Positions 1 through 7,747 of a DNA stretch of 58,698 nucleotides are shown here, one piece after another. The number at the start of each line of letters is the position of its first letter. Positions within the stretch are counted from its first letter, which is position 1. The stretch comes from a virus: positions 1 to 58,698 of IMG/VR virus record IMGVR_UViG_3300029827_000002; one strand, written 5' to 3'. A model generated the notes under the pieces. The model was not told the origin of the DNA. It searched no databases and saw only the letters and a program-made list of their open reading frames with translations. Position numbers and translations under genes: made by a program.

Positions 1-212
1 AATTTTCGGAAATGAATCATATAAGACAAGATGATAAATGTTATGTTGTGATTTATTCCTTAAATGATCTTTTAGACATTGAATCAATGTTAAATGTTTT
101 TTGTTCAATAAACAACTTAGAAGCACATAAAATAAGAGCCGATATCTCAAATATTGGAATGCAAAATAAAATACAAGTTGTAGAGGTAGAAAAATATTAT
201 GAAAAATTTTGA
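1..212 (+). CDS. C-terminal part of a gene spanning the circular junction
   Basis: This is the 3' half of the gene that begins at 58470. Reading position 3 onward as TTT TCG GAA ATG continues exactly the frame at the end of the window, so the ATG at 12 is internal and not a start. The joined protein is about 135 residues: an N-terminal zinc ribbon (in the 58470 entry) and this unannotated C-terminal half, rich in hydrophobic strand-like segments. Its stop overlaps the next gene by 14 bases, which suggests translational coupling. I do not recognise a function. Confidence 0.85.
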   Translation, partial: FSEMNHIRQDDKCYVVIYSLNDLLDIESMLNVFCSINNLEAHKIRADISNIGMQNKIQVVEVEKYYEKF

Positions 213-399
213 TTTTGATATTGATTCAATAATAGGAAAAACAATAAAAAATATTGATAATGATCTTAGTGAAGGTTATATAAAAATAACATTCACTGAT
301 AATACAGCCATTGTTTTTGAAGCCGATACAAGCGGAGATTACGGAGAATATAATACTCCAATAAGTTGTAGAAAGGGAAATGAATATGATGAAATATAG
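199..399 (+). CDS. Small hypothetical protein, 66 aa
   Basis: This acidic 66-residue protein starts inside the previous gene (14-base overlap) and overlaps the next one. It begins with an IGKTI segment, then strand-like segments and an ITFTDNTAIVFE stretch. That looks like a small beta-rich phage protein, loosely similar to DUF7448-type proteins (recall only). It belongs to the plus-strand operon that starts near 54.6 kb and wraps around the junction. No catalytic motif is visible. Confidence 0.7.
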   Translation: MKNFDFDIDSIIGKTIKNIDNDLSEGYIKITFTDNTAIVFEADTSGDYGEYNTPISCRKGNEYDEI

Positions 400-733
400 A
401 TATTATGATATACCTAAAATTGCAAAGATTTTCTTAAGTATTTATGATAGGTTGCCACAATTAATAGAGCAGCCAAATGAAGGATTTCAACTAGAATCAT
501 TTGTCCAGATATGGGGCAATACAAGCGGCGGACATGAAGGAATTGGCGGTTCTGCTATGACTTCACAATTAACAGTTGTTCTATGGAATGAAAAAAGAGC
601 ATTTATATTTTTTGATGGTAATTATGGCTATAAGATAAGGTTTTCTTTAGTCAATAAAGAATTATTTTTTAAAGATTTACATAATAAAAATATTGCTGGG
701 GCAATATCTCAGAAAAAAAGATATCAAAAATAA
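380..733 (+). CDS. Hypothetical protein, last gene of the wrapping plus operon
   Basis: A 117-residue soluble protein with a central Gly/Ser-rich segment (GNTSGGHEGIGGSAMTSQ) and beta-strand-like flanks. The start could be the ATG at 380, 386 or 389, since the purine-rich AAAGGGA abuts the first ATG. It is the last gene before the convergent non-coding repeat region, and a terminator follows at 887-916. Function not recognised. Confidence 0.7.
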   Translation: MNMMKYRYYDIPKIAKIFLSIYDRLPQLIEQPNEGFQLESFVQIWGNTSGGHEGIGGSAMTSQLTVVLWNEKRAFIFFDGNYGYKIRFSLVNKELFFKDLHNKNIAGAISQKKRYQK

Positions 734-886
734 GGAAATAGATCATCAATAAAATTTAGATCCATTTCCTATATGGGTAAACAAATATAACAAATTAAAT
801 TTATTTGTATATGATACAATAATTATTATAATACTTTTTACTTAGCAAAATTTGAAAAATATATTAATTTAAAATTATCACTTAGC

Positions 887-916
887 AAAAAGAGCTTTAA
901 AAAAATAGCTCTTTTT
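887..916 (+). terminator. Rho-independent terminator of the plus operon
   Basis: Ten-base perfect stem AAAAAGAGCT/AGCTCTTTTT with an A-rich loop and a T-rich tail, 150 bp after the stop at 733. It is flanked symmetrically by YTAGCAA copies at 882 and 921. Confidence 0.75.
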
Positions 917-1043
917 GTTTTTGCTAAATATAATATATAATAAAAATTAGAAGTTGCTAAATTAAAATTGCTAGGTTTAAAACTTCTAAAAAATGTATTT
1001 TGTGAATTTTACTTTCCTTTATTTTTTTAATGTTGCTAAAAAC

Positions 1044-1091
1044 AAAAAATTCTTGCTAATATGATTAATTCTTACTTAGCAAGAATTTTTT
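1044..1091. repeat. 16-bp perfect inverted repeat inside the YTAGCAA array
   Basis: Arms at 1044-1059 and 1076-1091 are perfect reverse complements (AAAAAATTCTTGCTAA), separated by 16 bases, each carrying a heptamer. It may form a cruciform or act as a second terminator. Confidence 0.85.
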
Positions 1092-1215
1092 GTACCTAGC
1101 AATTTTAATTTAGCAAGGTTTTAAGTTAGCAAATTTAACCTAGCAATATTAAAATTAGCAAGGTTTTAAGTTAGCAATTCAATTAATATTTTAACTTAGC
1201 AAGTTTTAATTTAGC

Positions 1216-1267
1216 AAAAAAAATAATTGCTAAATATAAATATTTATACCTAGCAATTATTTTTTTT
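1216..1267. repeat. 17-bp perfect inverted repeat inside the YTAGCAA array
   Basis: Arms at 1216-1232 and 1251-1267 (eight A, then TAATTGCTA, and its reverse complement) are perfect, with an 18-base AT-only loop apart from a terminal CC. The T-rich outer arm could also terminate transcription, but its position in the array suggests a structural role. Confidence 0.8.
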
Positions 1268-1280
1268 AATTAGCAAATAA

Positions 1281-1433
1281 TTATTTTTTTCTTAATCTGT
1301 TCCAATAATTTTTTGCATCTTTTTTTATTTTCTGAGTATGATCAATTTCCTTCAAGCATTTTTGAGAGAAATTTCTATTACATTTTTTGTTATTATAAAA
1401 GTAACAATTTTTGTCGTTGTATATACATTCCAT
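1281..1433 (-). CDS. Small Cys-rich protein, 50 aa
   Basis: A 50-residue ORF starting MECIYND and ending RLRKK, preceded by GAAAGGA 11 bases upstream of the ATG. Cysteines at about 3, 10, 18 and 26 could bind a metal. It lies beyond the terminator at 1470-1500, so it needs read-through or its own promoter. Its stop directly abuts the heptamer array. Function unknown. Confidence 0.55.
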   Translation of the reverse strand: MECIYNDKNCYFYNNKKCNRNFSQKCLKEIDHTQKIKKDAKNYWNRLRKK

Positions 1434-1469
1434 TTGCCAATTATTCCTTTCTAATTTTTTTTGAATTTA

Positions 1470-1500
1470 TATAAAAAATAAGAGAGGATAATCCCCTCTT
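1470..1500 (-). terminator. Terminator of the early minus operon
   Basis: On the minus strand AAGAGGGG-ATTATC-type hairpin (1480-1500, one mismatch) is followed by TATTTTTTAT. It sits just after the stop of the gene at 1504. Confidence 0.65.
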
Positions 1501-1503
1501 AAA

Positions 1504-1686
1504 TTAATCTAGTTCATACCATTTTTTACCTTTTTTATTTTTTCTATCTGTTACTATTTTATTGTTTTCAACTACGGTTGCTTCGGTGCAATCTTCACCG
1601 GGTTCAAGGTTACATGTTCCTTTTCCATTATTATGTTTACAGCTTTTTATTTGACAATTTCTAATTAATTCTTGTTCTTTTCCCAT
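1504..1686 (-). CDS. DUF1540-like small Cys-rich protein
   Basis: Sixty residues with Cys at about positions 11, 16, 25 and 33 in a CxxxxC-KHNNGKGTCNLEP-xxxC arrangement, which resembles the DUF1540 metal-binding motif of Firmicutes (recall). It has an AAAGGAG ribosome site and is the last gene of the transcript from the promoter at 1892-1920. The role is unknown; the Cys pattern suggests a structural zinc site. Confidence 0.75.
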   Translation of the reverse strand: MGKEQELIRNCQIKSCKHNNGKGTCNLEPGEDCTEATVVENNKIVTDRKNKKGKKWYELD

Positions 1687-1705
1687 TGTTTTTATCTCCT
1701 TTATT

Positions 1706-1846
1706 TCAAAATATATCAGGCTCGGACAAATCTATATAACATAGTTGTCCTTTTGGTTCTTGAATTAAAAGCCATGCTGGAATATCTCCAACATCTTCTA
1801 ATTCATTAATCCTTTCAATTTCACTTTCCGTAAAAAAATCTTTCAT
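1706..1846 (-). CDS. Small acidic protein, 46 aa
   Basis: A short ORF starting MKDFFTESEIERINELE and ending LSEPDIF, with a strong GGGAGG ribosome site upstream of the ATG at 1846. It is the first gene after the promoter at 1892-1920. No motif recognised; the clean ribosome site and operon position support it as real. Confidence 0.65.
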   Translation of the reverse strand: MKDFFTESEIERINELEDVGDIPAWLLIQEPKGQLCYIDLSEPDIF

Positions 1847-1891
1847 AATCAATTTGCCTCCCATAAATTTAATATTTTTCTTACTACATCT

Positions 1892-1920
1892 ATTATATTA
1901 CATAGAATCTATTTTGTCAA
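1892..1920 (-). promoter_or_regulatory. Sigma-A promoter, copy A of a four-copy family
   Basis: On the minus strand TTGACA (1915-1920), a 17-base spacer, then TATAAT (1892-1897). It overlaps the 3' end of the ERCC4-type gene. It shares the spacer core AAATAGATTC-ATGTAA with promoters at 7219, 51012 and 51217. Confidence 0.85.
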
Positions 1921-2397
1921 CTCTTTAAGAAAATTATGGAAGATTTTCAACATTGCCCATCCTGCATCCTGCTTGTCTTGACAAAAGAAAATATTGTCAA
2001 TATATCCTTTATTATACCAAGAATTTAATGATCCTATAAATGCATTCGGATGTAATTTTGATCTATAATTATGCTCTTTTATATCTTCTTGAGTAGCATT
2101 TTCAATTAAAAGAACCATTTTAGCTCCTGCTTCTTTTGCTCTTTTAAACTCATTTTTAAATCGTTCTCGGCGATTTATCGGATTATCCTTTTTGCCTGAA
2201 GTTAAATTTAGAGCTAATTCATCAAGACTATTTTTTCTTTCAATTACAATCAAATTTCTATAATCTGTGTTATGATCAATAAATGAATAATCACCGAATT
2301 TTAATGTTTGTTTTCTTTTAACCGATATTTTATTAACAGCCATATAATTTAATATATGGCTGTTCTCCTTTTCTCTAGAATCAATTAATATGATCAT
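1909..2397 (-). CDS. ERCC4-type (XPF/Mus81-fold) nuclease
   Basis: This 162-residue protein carries the ERCC4 nuclease signature: DSRE at 6-9, GDY at 35-37 and IERK at 52-55, the GDxnERKx3D-type active site. A basic helix (RRERFKNEFKRAKEAG) and an ENA segment follow. Such small phage versions probably cut branched DNA during replication, recombination or packaging. The start overlaps the previous stop by four bases (ATGA). It lies in one operon with RecD2 and close to RecT, consistent with a recombination role. Confidence 0.85.
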   Translation of the reverse strand: MIILIDSREKENSHILNYMAVNKISVKRKQTLKFGDYSFIDHNTDYRNLIVIERKNSLDELALNLTSGKKDNPINRRERFKNEFKRAKEAGAKMVLLIENATQEDIKEHNYRSKLHPNAFIGSLNSWYNKGYIDNIFFCQDKQDAGWAMLKIFHNFLKELTK

Positions 2398-2717
2398 AAC
2401 TTATCATTCTCATATCTTCTTATTAATAATTCTTTTTGGTTACTACCTTGAATTCTTTTTAAGATACTTTCTTCTTTGCGATTAAAAGAATATTTGCCAA
2501 ATTTAGTTTCTATAAATACTTCCTTATAATTAAGCCCAATACTAGTTATTGAGTCAATATTAATTGTAAAATCAAGATATATTTCTTTATCATTATATTT
2601 TCTTGATAAAATATGTGGATCACCAATAGAAAAAATATGTAAATCACCAAATGAAATATTCCATTTAAATTCTATTGGATTTCTATGTAAAAAACGTTCT
2701 ATTGTTAATTGATTCAT
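2394..2717 (-). CDS. Hypothetical protein, 107 aa
   Basis: A 107-residue, probably beta-rich protein with a good AAAGGAG site, directly upstream of the ERCC4-type nuclease and overlapping its start. No recognisable motif. Its coupling suggests a partner role, but this is not shown by the sequence. Confidence 0.7.
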   Translation of the reverse strand: MNQLTIERFLHRNPIEFKWNISFGDLHIFSIGDPHILSRKYNDKEIYLDFTINIDSITSIGLNYKEVFIETKFGKYSFNRKEESILKRIQGSNQKELLIRRYENDKL

Positions 2718-2721
2718 AATA

Positions 2722-3087
2722 TTATTCTCCTTTAGGTAATTTTGTATTGTGAATACTTTGAATCAATCTTAATGCATATCCAATCAATTCATCTTCTTTA
2801 TTACCAGCAATGTCTAAATTATTAAATAATTCTTTAACTTTTTTTAGTTCATAATTTGTCTTATCAGATAAAATAATAAAATTCTGATCTTCTTTTAATT
2901 GATAAATTTCTTTGATTGTTAGGTCTTTTTTATATTTGTTTGATTTAATATCAATTTTAGAAAGTAAATAAAAATGATCTTCTAAAATTTTATTAATATA
3001 ATCATCAATACTTTCATTAGATTTTCTATTTTCTAATATCTTATCTAATAAATTATTTTCTATGGCTATTTTACCTTCCTTTCTCAT
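2722..3087 (-). CDS. Probable ribbon-helix-helix N-terminal protein
   Basis: The ATG at 3087 is chosen because AAAGG lies nine bases upstream; the frame stays open further upstream, to 3138. The 121-residue product begins with a strand-like EGKIAIENN followed by two helices (LLDKILENR, SIDDYINKILED), resembling the MetJ/Arc/CopG fold. The C-terminal part is helical and lysine/glutamate-rich. It overlaps the previous gene's end by 17 bases. It may be a DNA-binding regulator; this is tentative. Confidence 0.6.
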   Translation of the reverse strand: MRKEGKIAIENNLLDKILENRKSNESIDDYINKILEDHFYLLSKIDIKSNKYKKDLTIKEIYQLKEDQNFIILSDKTNYELKKVKELFNNLDIAGNKEDELIGYALRLIQSIHNTKLPKGE

Positions 3088-3898
3088 TTTCATCATCCTT
3101 TCCATACAATCTTTGATATTCTTCAGATATCGTTTCAAATGTCATATAAATAACTTTTTGTCTAGCTTTTTCAAAAAATTCATTAGCTTTCGGGAAAGCC
3201 AGTATATATTTTTTATATAATTTATTATGTAGATTTGTAGCAAATTTGCTTGATAAAATCATTTCTTTATTGTTGAGAACTATAAAACCTTTAGCATCAT
3301 AATTTTTTTGAATAGCAATTTCTCTATCGTATTTTTCAGTTAAATAATAATATGAAATAAATAGTTCGTAAGCATATTCATAGGCTTGATCTTTCATTTT
3401 AATCTTATTTAAATTATCTTCTAAAATTTTATTACTTTTTCCATTATTCCTAGACATATTTAAATAATGTTCTTCAGCTATAAAAGTATTTGTTGAGTCA
3501 GTCTTATATTGTTTTTTCTCCATATCTTTTAAACAATGAGAAATTAATCTTCCTTCAGCTAAAATTAATTTCTCAATGACTTCTGTATAGGTTGATTTTT
3601 GATATTTTGCAATATCTTTTAAAATTTTTTCTGCTTTTTTTGAAAGAATTATTCCATAAATATTTTCATCATCAAACATTTTAAATTCAAAATTAGTATT
3701 ACTTAACCTGAAACATTCTTCGATTCTTGGAATGTTAGGATGATATTCTCTATGAAATAATATTCTATTGAATAATATGCAATGATGTTTTGTTAATTGA
3801 TTATCATTCAATTTAATTTTATTTTGTTCTTCTTCAGTTACATTTAAAAATCTGCATCTATTACAATATTTATTAGAATCAATTTTTTCTTTATTCAT
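3071..3898 (-). CDS. Hypothetical Cys-containing early protein
   Basis: About 275 residues with start ATG 3898, ten bases after AAGGG; the frame is open to 3916. The N-terminus holds YCNRCRFL, HHC and EECF, a possible zinc site. The middle contains a KKAEKILKDIAKYQKSTYTE helix pair that resembles an RHH core, and the rest is helical. It overlaps the HTH gene upstream. Function unknown, plausibly regulatory. Confidence 0.65.
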   Translation of the reverse strand: MNKEKIDSNKYCNRCRFLNVTEEEQNKIKLNDNQLTKHHCILFNRILFHREYHPNIPRIEECFRLSNTNFEFKMFDDENIYGIILSKKAEKILKDIAKYQKSTYTEVIEKLILAEGRLISHCLKDMEKKQYKTDSTNTFIAEEHYLNMSRNNGKSNKILEDNLNKIKMKDQAYEYAYELFISYYYLTEKYDREIAIQKNYDAKGFIVLNNKEMILSSKFATNLHNKLYKKYILAFPKANEFFEKARQKVIYMTFETISEEYQRLYGKDDENEKGR

Positions 3899-4130
3899 TA
3901 TTTTCATTCCCTTCATTATCTAATATGAATAGTTGGTCTTGGTTAATCCCAAAGTAATCACATAGTTTTTTTCTTATCTGATATTTTGGATAAGCCTTAT
4001 TATTTTCAATTCTTCTTATCCAATCACGACTTATATTTAATTCTTCAGATAGTTCTTTTTGGGTTATATTTTTCCAAACTCTATAAGCTTTTAATTTATT
4101 ATTCATTGTTCTTATTCTTTGTTTTAACAT
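3891..4130 (-). CDS. XRE-family HTH protein
   Basis: A 79-residue Cro/CI-type helix-turn-helix. The core WKNITQKELSEELNISRDWI carries the helix-turn-helix and RRIENNKAYP follows it. Start 4130 is set by AGGAG eight bases upstream; the upstream GTG at 4139 falls inside the ribosome site. It lies in the middle of the early RecD2-ERCC4 operon, so it probably modulates early transcription. Its operator is not identifiable from the sequence. Confidence 0.85.
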   Translation of the reverse strand: MLKQRIRTMNNKLKAYRVWKNITQKELSEELNISRDWIRRIENNKAYPKYQIRKKLCDYFGINQDQLFILDNEGNENNE

Positions 4131-4145
4131 TTTAATCACTCCTAT

Positions 4146-4337
4146 CTATTTAAATAAACTCAATTTTTCTGGGCTTGTGGCTTCACTACAATCAATATTA
4201 TGTTTATATAATACAAAAACGTATTTTTCATTTACGCTTTTTATTTTACCTATATCCCATAATTTATTAGAACATCCATCATATGGTTTATAAATTACCA
4301 TTTTACCTATATTATTTTTAGCTTCATCAATAGTCAT
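4146..4337 (-). CDS. Conserved small phage protein, 63 aa
   Basis: A 63-residue protein with an SH3-like pattern: GKMVIYKPYDGCS, DIGKIKSVNEKYVFVLY and a terminal SEATSPEKLSLF. This arrangement recurs in small Firmicute phage proteins of unknown function (recall). It has an AAGGAGG ribosome site and a one-base overlap with the next gene upstream. Confidence 0.75.
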   Translation of the reverse strand: MTIDEAKNNIGKMVIYKPYDGCSNKLWDIGKIKSVNEKYVFVLYKHNIDCSEATSPEKLSLFK

Positions 4338-4576
4338 TATTTTCTATCCTCCTTAAAGAAACTTTTGGGAACAACTTTTCCATATGCTTCCATTTCTAGC
4401 CCTTCGTTTTCTTTTTCCAATTTTTTTATAATTTTTCTTTGTTCTTCTACAAGTTCCATATATTCATTTCTTTGATCTAATAGCATTTTATTGTTTACTC
4501 TTAAAGATATATTGTCATCTTCCAAAATTTTTATTTTATTTTCTAATCTTTCAATAACTTTTATAAGTATATCCAT
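4337..4576 (-). CDS. Small coiled-coil protein, 79 aa
   Basis: Almost entirely a heptad-rich coiled coil (residues about 5-65, KVIERLENKIKILEDDN and so on) with a short basic tail. GAAGGAG site. Function unknown; it may be a multimerising accessory to neighbouring replication proteins. Confidence 0.7.
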   Translation of the reverse strand: MDILIKVIERLENKIKILEDDNISLRVNNKMLLDQRNEYMELVEEQRKIIKKLEKENEGLEMEAYGKVVPKSFFKEDRK

Positions 4577-4601
4577 ATTTAATCTCCTTCTATTTTCAAT
4601 T

Positions 4602-4627
4602 AAAAGGAAGCTAAGAACTTCCCTTTT
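4602..4627 (-). terminator. Possible hairpin/attenuator in the early operon
   Basis: A nine-pair imperfect stem AAAAGGGAAG/CTTCCTTTT sits between the genes at 4626 and 4576. The downstream sequence on the minus strand (AATTGAAAATAG) is only weakly T-rich, so partial termination or RNA processing is as likely as a true stop. Confidence 0.4.
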
Positions 4628-5069
4628 AATATGTTCTTAAATAACTATAAACTTGCTTTACCTTAGTAATAACATTATCTAAAGATGTTATTTTTAAATA
4701 ATCTCTAATTTCTGTAATCTTTCTTGCTTGTACGTATTTACCTTTAATATTAAAATATTTATTTAAATCATTTAATTCTAAATTAGTTAATTTAATAGTT
4801 TCTTTTAAAGTATTTTCTATTTCTTCAAGTCTTTGAATATAATTATTTTTGTTATTATTAATTTCAATAGTTTTTTCAATATCTATATGTCTGGCATTTT
4901 CTTGATATTCATTAGAATTATTATCTTTAATTCTTATATAATTACCTTCAATTTTTATTACTTCACCAGTGATAATTACATACTCATGATATTGCCAGAC
5001 ATTCAAGGCGATAATATCGCCAATTTGAACGTCATTAATTGTATATTGCATAACTCTTGATATTTTCAT
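4626..5069 (-). CDS. Hypothetical early protein, 147 aa
   Basis: The N-terminal half looks like an OB/SH3-like beta barrel (NDVQIGDIIALNVWQYHEY, EVIKIEGNYIRIKD). The C-terminal half is helical, with an AE-like EIENTLKETIKL segment. It lies one base after RecD2 with a strong AAGGAGG site. No function recognised; the context suggests replication or recombination. Confidence 0.65.
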   Translation of the reverse strand: MKISRVMQYTINDVQIGDIIALNVWQYHEYVIITGEVIKIEGNYIRIKDNNSNEYQENARHIDIEKTIEINNNKNNYIQRLEEIENTLKETIKLTNLELNDLNKYFNIKGKYVQARKITEIRDYLKITSLDNVITKVKQVYSYLRTY

Positions 5070-5070
5070 C

Positions 5071-7176
5071 TTATAAATCCTCCTTGAATTCTGATATCAT
5101 TCTTTCTTTTAGAAATGTATTTCTTTTTTCTCTGTTATTTCTTGCAACAACTTTTTCTGTTGTTTGTTTGTTTGATAGATAAATAACTGTTTGCTTTCCT
5201 CTTGTAATTCCTGTATATAAAATACGAGAATCCATAAAAGGAGAATCTTGATTCATTATAATCACGATATATTTAAATTCTGATCCTTGTAATTTGTGAA
5301 TTGTAGAGCAATACGCCAATTGAAAATTTTTAACAGTTTCGGAATTTTTCTTATAACAAACAGTTCTGTCTAAATCTTTATAATAAACAGAGAATGTTGT
5401 CTTGTCTTCATCAGATATACGACCACTTTCTCCATTCATTACTTCATTTTCCCGATCGTTCTTAATACACATGATCTTATCGCCCTTGTCAAAAGGAAAC
5501 CATTTTGATAATTTATCTTTTTCTTTTACAGGATTTAATTGTTTTTTAAGCATTTCATTGATATTATTTACACCAGTAGCACCCTTTTTAATTGGTGCAA
5601 TAAACTGTACCTCAGAATAAAATTTATCAATGTCTTCATATTTTTCTAAAAGATAATTGAAGAAATATAATATTGAATCCTTACAATTAGAATCATTAAC
5701 TTGTTTGCAATAAAAGTCTTTCTTTTTAATTGAATTATCAAATTGCTTATTATCATTTACTAAAGTTGCGATATCAATTATGTTTGAATCCCCTTTTTGT
5801 CTAAAAACCTTTTGAAGTTTTACACAGGGAATAATTTGAGACTGAATAAGATCATGTAAACAGTTACCCGGTTGAACACTTGGCAATTGTCCCGGATCAC
5901 CAACTAAAATTAATTTTTTAAAGTCAATTGGTGCATCATCCATCGTTCTTAATAAATCATAAAATAATTCCGTATCAACCATTGAAAACTCGTCAACAAC
6001 CATTACAGATTGTCGATAAGTTCTTGAATCTTCAGCAACATTTAAAAATCTATGAATTGTTGTTGCAGCTGATCCAGTTGCTTGTTCCATTCTTCGACTT
6101 GCTTTTCCTGTTGGAGCAGTCAAAAACATACGAAAATTCAATTCATTTAAAATAAATAATGCACATTTTAACAAAGTTGTTTTTCCTGTTCCTGCTCCAC
6201 CAGTCAAAATGCTTACTTTGTTATTTACAAGATTTTTGATTCCTTCGATTTGAAGTTTATCAAATTTAATTTTATTGATTTCTTGATAATCATTGATAGC
6301 TTGATCTATATCATAATTATCAAGAAATTTTATACTAGTTTCTTTTTCGATCAATTTTTTAAGATAATACGGAATTTTCGTTTCCGCTTCAAACATAGAA
6401 TTTGTATAAATTCTTTCTCCGTCTATTTCTAATCTTTCATTTTCTTCAACAAATTGATCTACATTCTTTATATTTAAAGATGATAGTTTATCTAATAAAT
6501 CATCTTTTTCAATGTAACAATTTCCTAGACTTGTATAATATTTAACTACATATTCAACAAGATATTTAAGTCTTATTGGATTATCTTCTTTAATTCCTAG
6601 ACTTAAACCAATTCTATCGGTATATTTAAACCCAAAATCAGCATTTTCTATCAATATTTTATAAGGATTTGCTTTGAATTCATCAATACCGTTTTCTAAA
6701 TTTTCAACTAATTCATTGATTGATTTTATTTTAGTCGGACTGACTTTATCGCCAAGCAGCATATTTAATTCTTTAAATACCTCCATAGATTCAAGTTTTT
6801 GAAGTCCTTCACGAATTAATAATACAGTTGCAGCCCCAACACCTTTTATTTTAGGGTAATCTTCCGTTTTAAAAATATTAATATCCTCAACCTCATTTAA
6901 TATTTTTTCGGCTGTTTTTTGTTTTATACCCGGAATAGAACAAAGCAAATTGCTTTTAGATGTTCTGGAATTATAGTCAAATTCCTCGTATTTACATTGA
7001 AAAGATTTTTGACCTTTATAATTTCCCATAGTGCCTACTAGCGTTTTCTCGCCCTCTGTAAGCTCAAATCCATCAGCTTTTACACTGACTGACTCGTCGC
7101 CAACCCATCCAGCATAAATCCGAAAATCGCCATTTCTAAAGATTTCTCTTTCAATTTCAATATTTATCTTTTCCAT
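5071..7176 (-). CDS. recD2: RecD2-like SF1 helicase
   Basis: A 701-residue 5'-3' DNA helicase. The N-terminal region contains helix-hairpin-helix-like GIKQKTAEKIL and IKGVGAATVLLI (about 80-120). Then come Walker A GGAGTGKTT (326-334), motif Ia LTAPTGKASRR, motif II VVDEFSMVD (about 393-401), motif III GDPGQLPSVQPG, VFRQ, and the C-terminal motif STIHKLQGSE with LYTGITRGK. This order matches RecD2/TraA helicases. It is the first gene behind the promoter at 7219-7247, so it is an early replication/recombination enzyme. It overlaps no other coding frame of substance. Confidence 0.93.
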   Translation of the reverse strand: MEKINIEIEREIFRNGDFRIYAGWVGDESVSVKADGFELTEGEKTLVGTMGNYKGQKSFQCKYEEFDYNSRTSKSNLLCSIPGIKQKTAEKILNEVEDINIFKTEDYPKIKGVGAATVLLIREGLQKLESMEVFKELNMLLGDKVSPTKIKSINELVENLENGIDEFKANPYKILIENADFGFKYTDRIGLSLGIKEDNPIRLKYLVEYVVKYYTSLGNCYIEKDDLLDKLSSLNIKNVDQFVEENERLEIDGERIYTNSMFEAETKIPYYLKKLIEKETSIKFLDNYDIDQAINDYQEINKIKFDKLQIEGIKNLVNNKVSILTGGAGTGKTTLLKCALFILNELNFRMFLTAPTGKASRRMEQATGSAATTIHRFLNVAEDSRTYRQSVMVVDEFSMVDTELFYDLLRTMDDAPIDFKKLILVGDPGQLPSVQPGNCLHDLIQSQIIPCVKLQKVFRQKGDSNIIDIATLVNDNKQFDNSIKKKDFYCKQVNDSNCKDSILYFFNYLLEKYEDIDKFYSEVQFIAPIKKGATGVNNINEMLKKQLNPVKEKDKLSKWFPFDKGDKIMCIKNDRENEVMNGESGRISDEDKTTFSVYYKDLDRTVCYKKNSETVKNFQLAYCSTIHKLQGSEFKYIVIIMNQDSPFMDSRILYTGITRGKQTVIYLSNKQTTEKVVARNNREKRNTFLKERMISEFKEDL

Positions 7177-7218
7177 AATCTGCCTCCAAATTCATTTTTT
7201 TAATTCTTCTATGACTCT

Positions 7219-7247
7219 ATTATATTACATTGAACATTTCTTGTCAA
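7219..7247 (-). promoter_or_regulatory. Sigma-A promoter, copy B, driving recD2 operon
   Basis: On the minus strand TTGACA (7242-7247), 17 bp, TATAAT (7219-7224), about 40 bp before the recD2 start. It shares the ATGTAATATAATAGAGTCATAGA stretch in two overlapping pieces with the copy at 51012. The plus strand has a possible opposing TATAAT at 7266-7271. Confidence 0.9.
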
Positions 7248-7282
7248 CTAGTATGTTAAATGTAATATAATTACACTAATTA

Positions 7283-7312
7283 ATATAAAAAAAATAAGCC
7301 GAAGCTTATTTT
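7283..7312 (-). terminator. Terminator of the recT operon with UUCG loop
   Basis: On the minus strand AAAATAAGC-TTCG-GCTTATTTT (7291-7312) continues into a T-run. The stop codon of the gene at 7306 lies within the stem. UUCG closed by C-G is a very stable loop. Confidence 0.88.
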
Positions 7313-7572
7313 AAAATTCTATAAATCAATCTTCTTTTTGAAAATGTCTTGTAAAATAATACAAGTTTTGATATATTAGGATTCGGATTTTTGATCCATT
7401 TTTTAAATACTTTTTCTGAATTTGTAAGATATTTTGAATTTTCAATTTTTGCTTTATTCTTTAAATACCAATGTTTGAATTCTATGAAATTGATATTATG
7501 ACGGAATATTAATTTCATAGAATCATTATCCAAATTAATAGAATTAGAGTTTTTTTTAATTGCTTTATTCAT
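7306..7572 (-). CDS. Hypothetical basic protein, 88 aa
   Basis: Start ATG 7572 follows GAAAGG; the frame begins at a TTG at 7581, overlapping that site. It is basic, with HWYLKNKAKIENSKYLTNSEKVFKK. It begins one base after the stop of the AbrB-like gene, so they are co-translated. Together they could be a regulatory or toxin-antitoxin-like pair, but neither toxin motif nor known family is visible. Confidence 0.6.
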   Translation of the reverse strand: MNKAIKKNSNSINLDNDSMKLIFRHNINFIEFKHWYLKNKAKIENSKYLTNSEKVFKKWIKNPNPNISKLVLFYKTFSKRRLIYRILK

Positions 7573-7573
7573 A

Positions 7574-7747
7574 CTAATCAAGCCTTTCTATGATAATTTT
7601 GTTTTCTGATTCTTGATATAAAATAAATATATCATTTTCAGATAGATTCATTTTTTTTATAAGATGTATAGGAATAGTTACGACAAAACTATTCCCAACT
7701 TTTCTTATTCTTTTTTGAATACTATTTTTTCGTTTTATCTTTTTCAT
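7574..7747 (-). CDS. AbrB/SpoVT-type DNA-binding protein, 57 aa
   Basis: ATG 7747 is preceded by AAGGAGG and lies inside the 3' end of recT (26-base overlap). The same frame stays open far upstream, but only within recT in another frame. The product holds an AbrB-like swapped-hairpin core: KRIRKVGNSFVVTIPIHLI, then MNLSENDIFILYQ and a terminal KIIIERL. This fold is used by transition-state regulators and MazE-type antitoxins. Confidence 0.8.
   Translation of the reverse strand: MKKIKRKNSIQKRIRKVGNSFVVTIPIHLIKKMNLSENDIFILYQESENKIIIERLD

Larger units (their letters stand above)
842..1276. repeat. Array of 19 YTAGCAA heptamers (iteron-like)
   Basis: Nineteen copies of TTAGCAA or CTAGCAA occur in 435 bp. 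Direct copies start at 842, 882, 1076, 1096, 1110, 1126, 1140, 1155, 1171, 1196, 1211, 1250 and 1270. Inverted copies (TTGCTAA/TTGCTAG) start at 921, 954, 968, 1033, 1053 and 1227. From 1096 to 1227 most are 14-16 bp apart. The array lies between two convergent operons (stops at 733 and 1281), so promoter operators are an unlikely explanation. An origin, a partition site or a packaging site are candidates. Region 734-1280 contains no gene. Confidence 0.85.

Noticed and set aside
1-33. Biological direct terminal repeat
   Set aside because: 31 bp is too short for typical phage terminal repeats and typical of assembler overlap on a circular or permuted genome.
12-212. Independent 66-aa gene at the window start
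   Set aside because: The frame continues from 58470 across the joint, so the ATG at 12 is internal.
842-1276. CRISPR-like array
   Set aside because: Repeats are 7 bp with both orientations and no unique spacer pattern of regular length; no cas genes.
7306-7747. Toxin-antitoxin pair (AbrB-like plus basic protein)
   Set aside because: The AbrB fold fits an antitoxin, but the partner shows no MazF, PIN or RelE residues, and phage AbrB-like regulators are common. Left as unproven.
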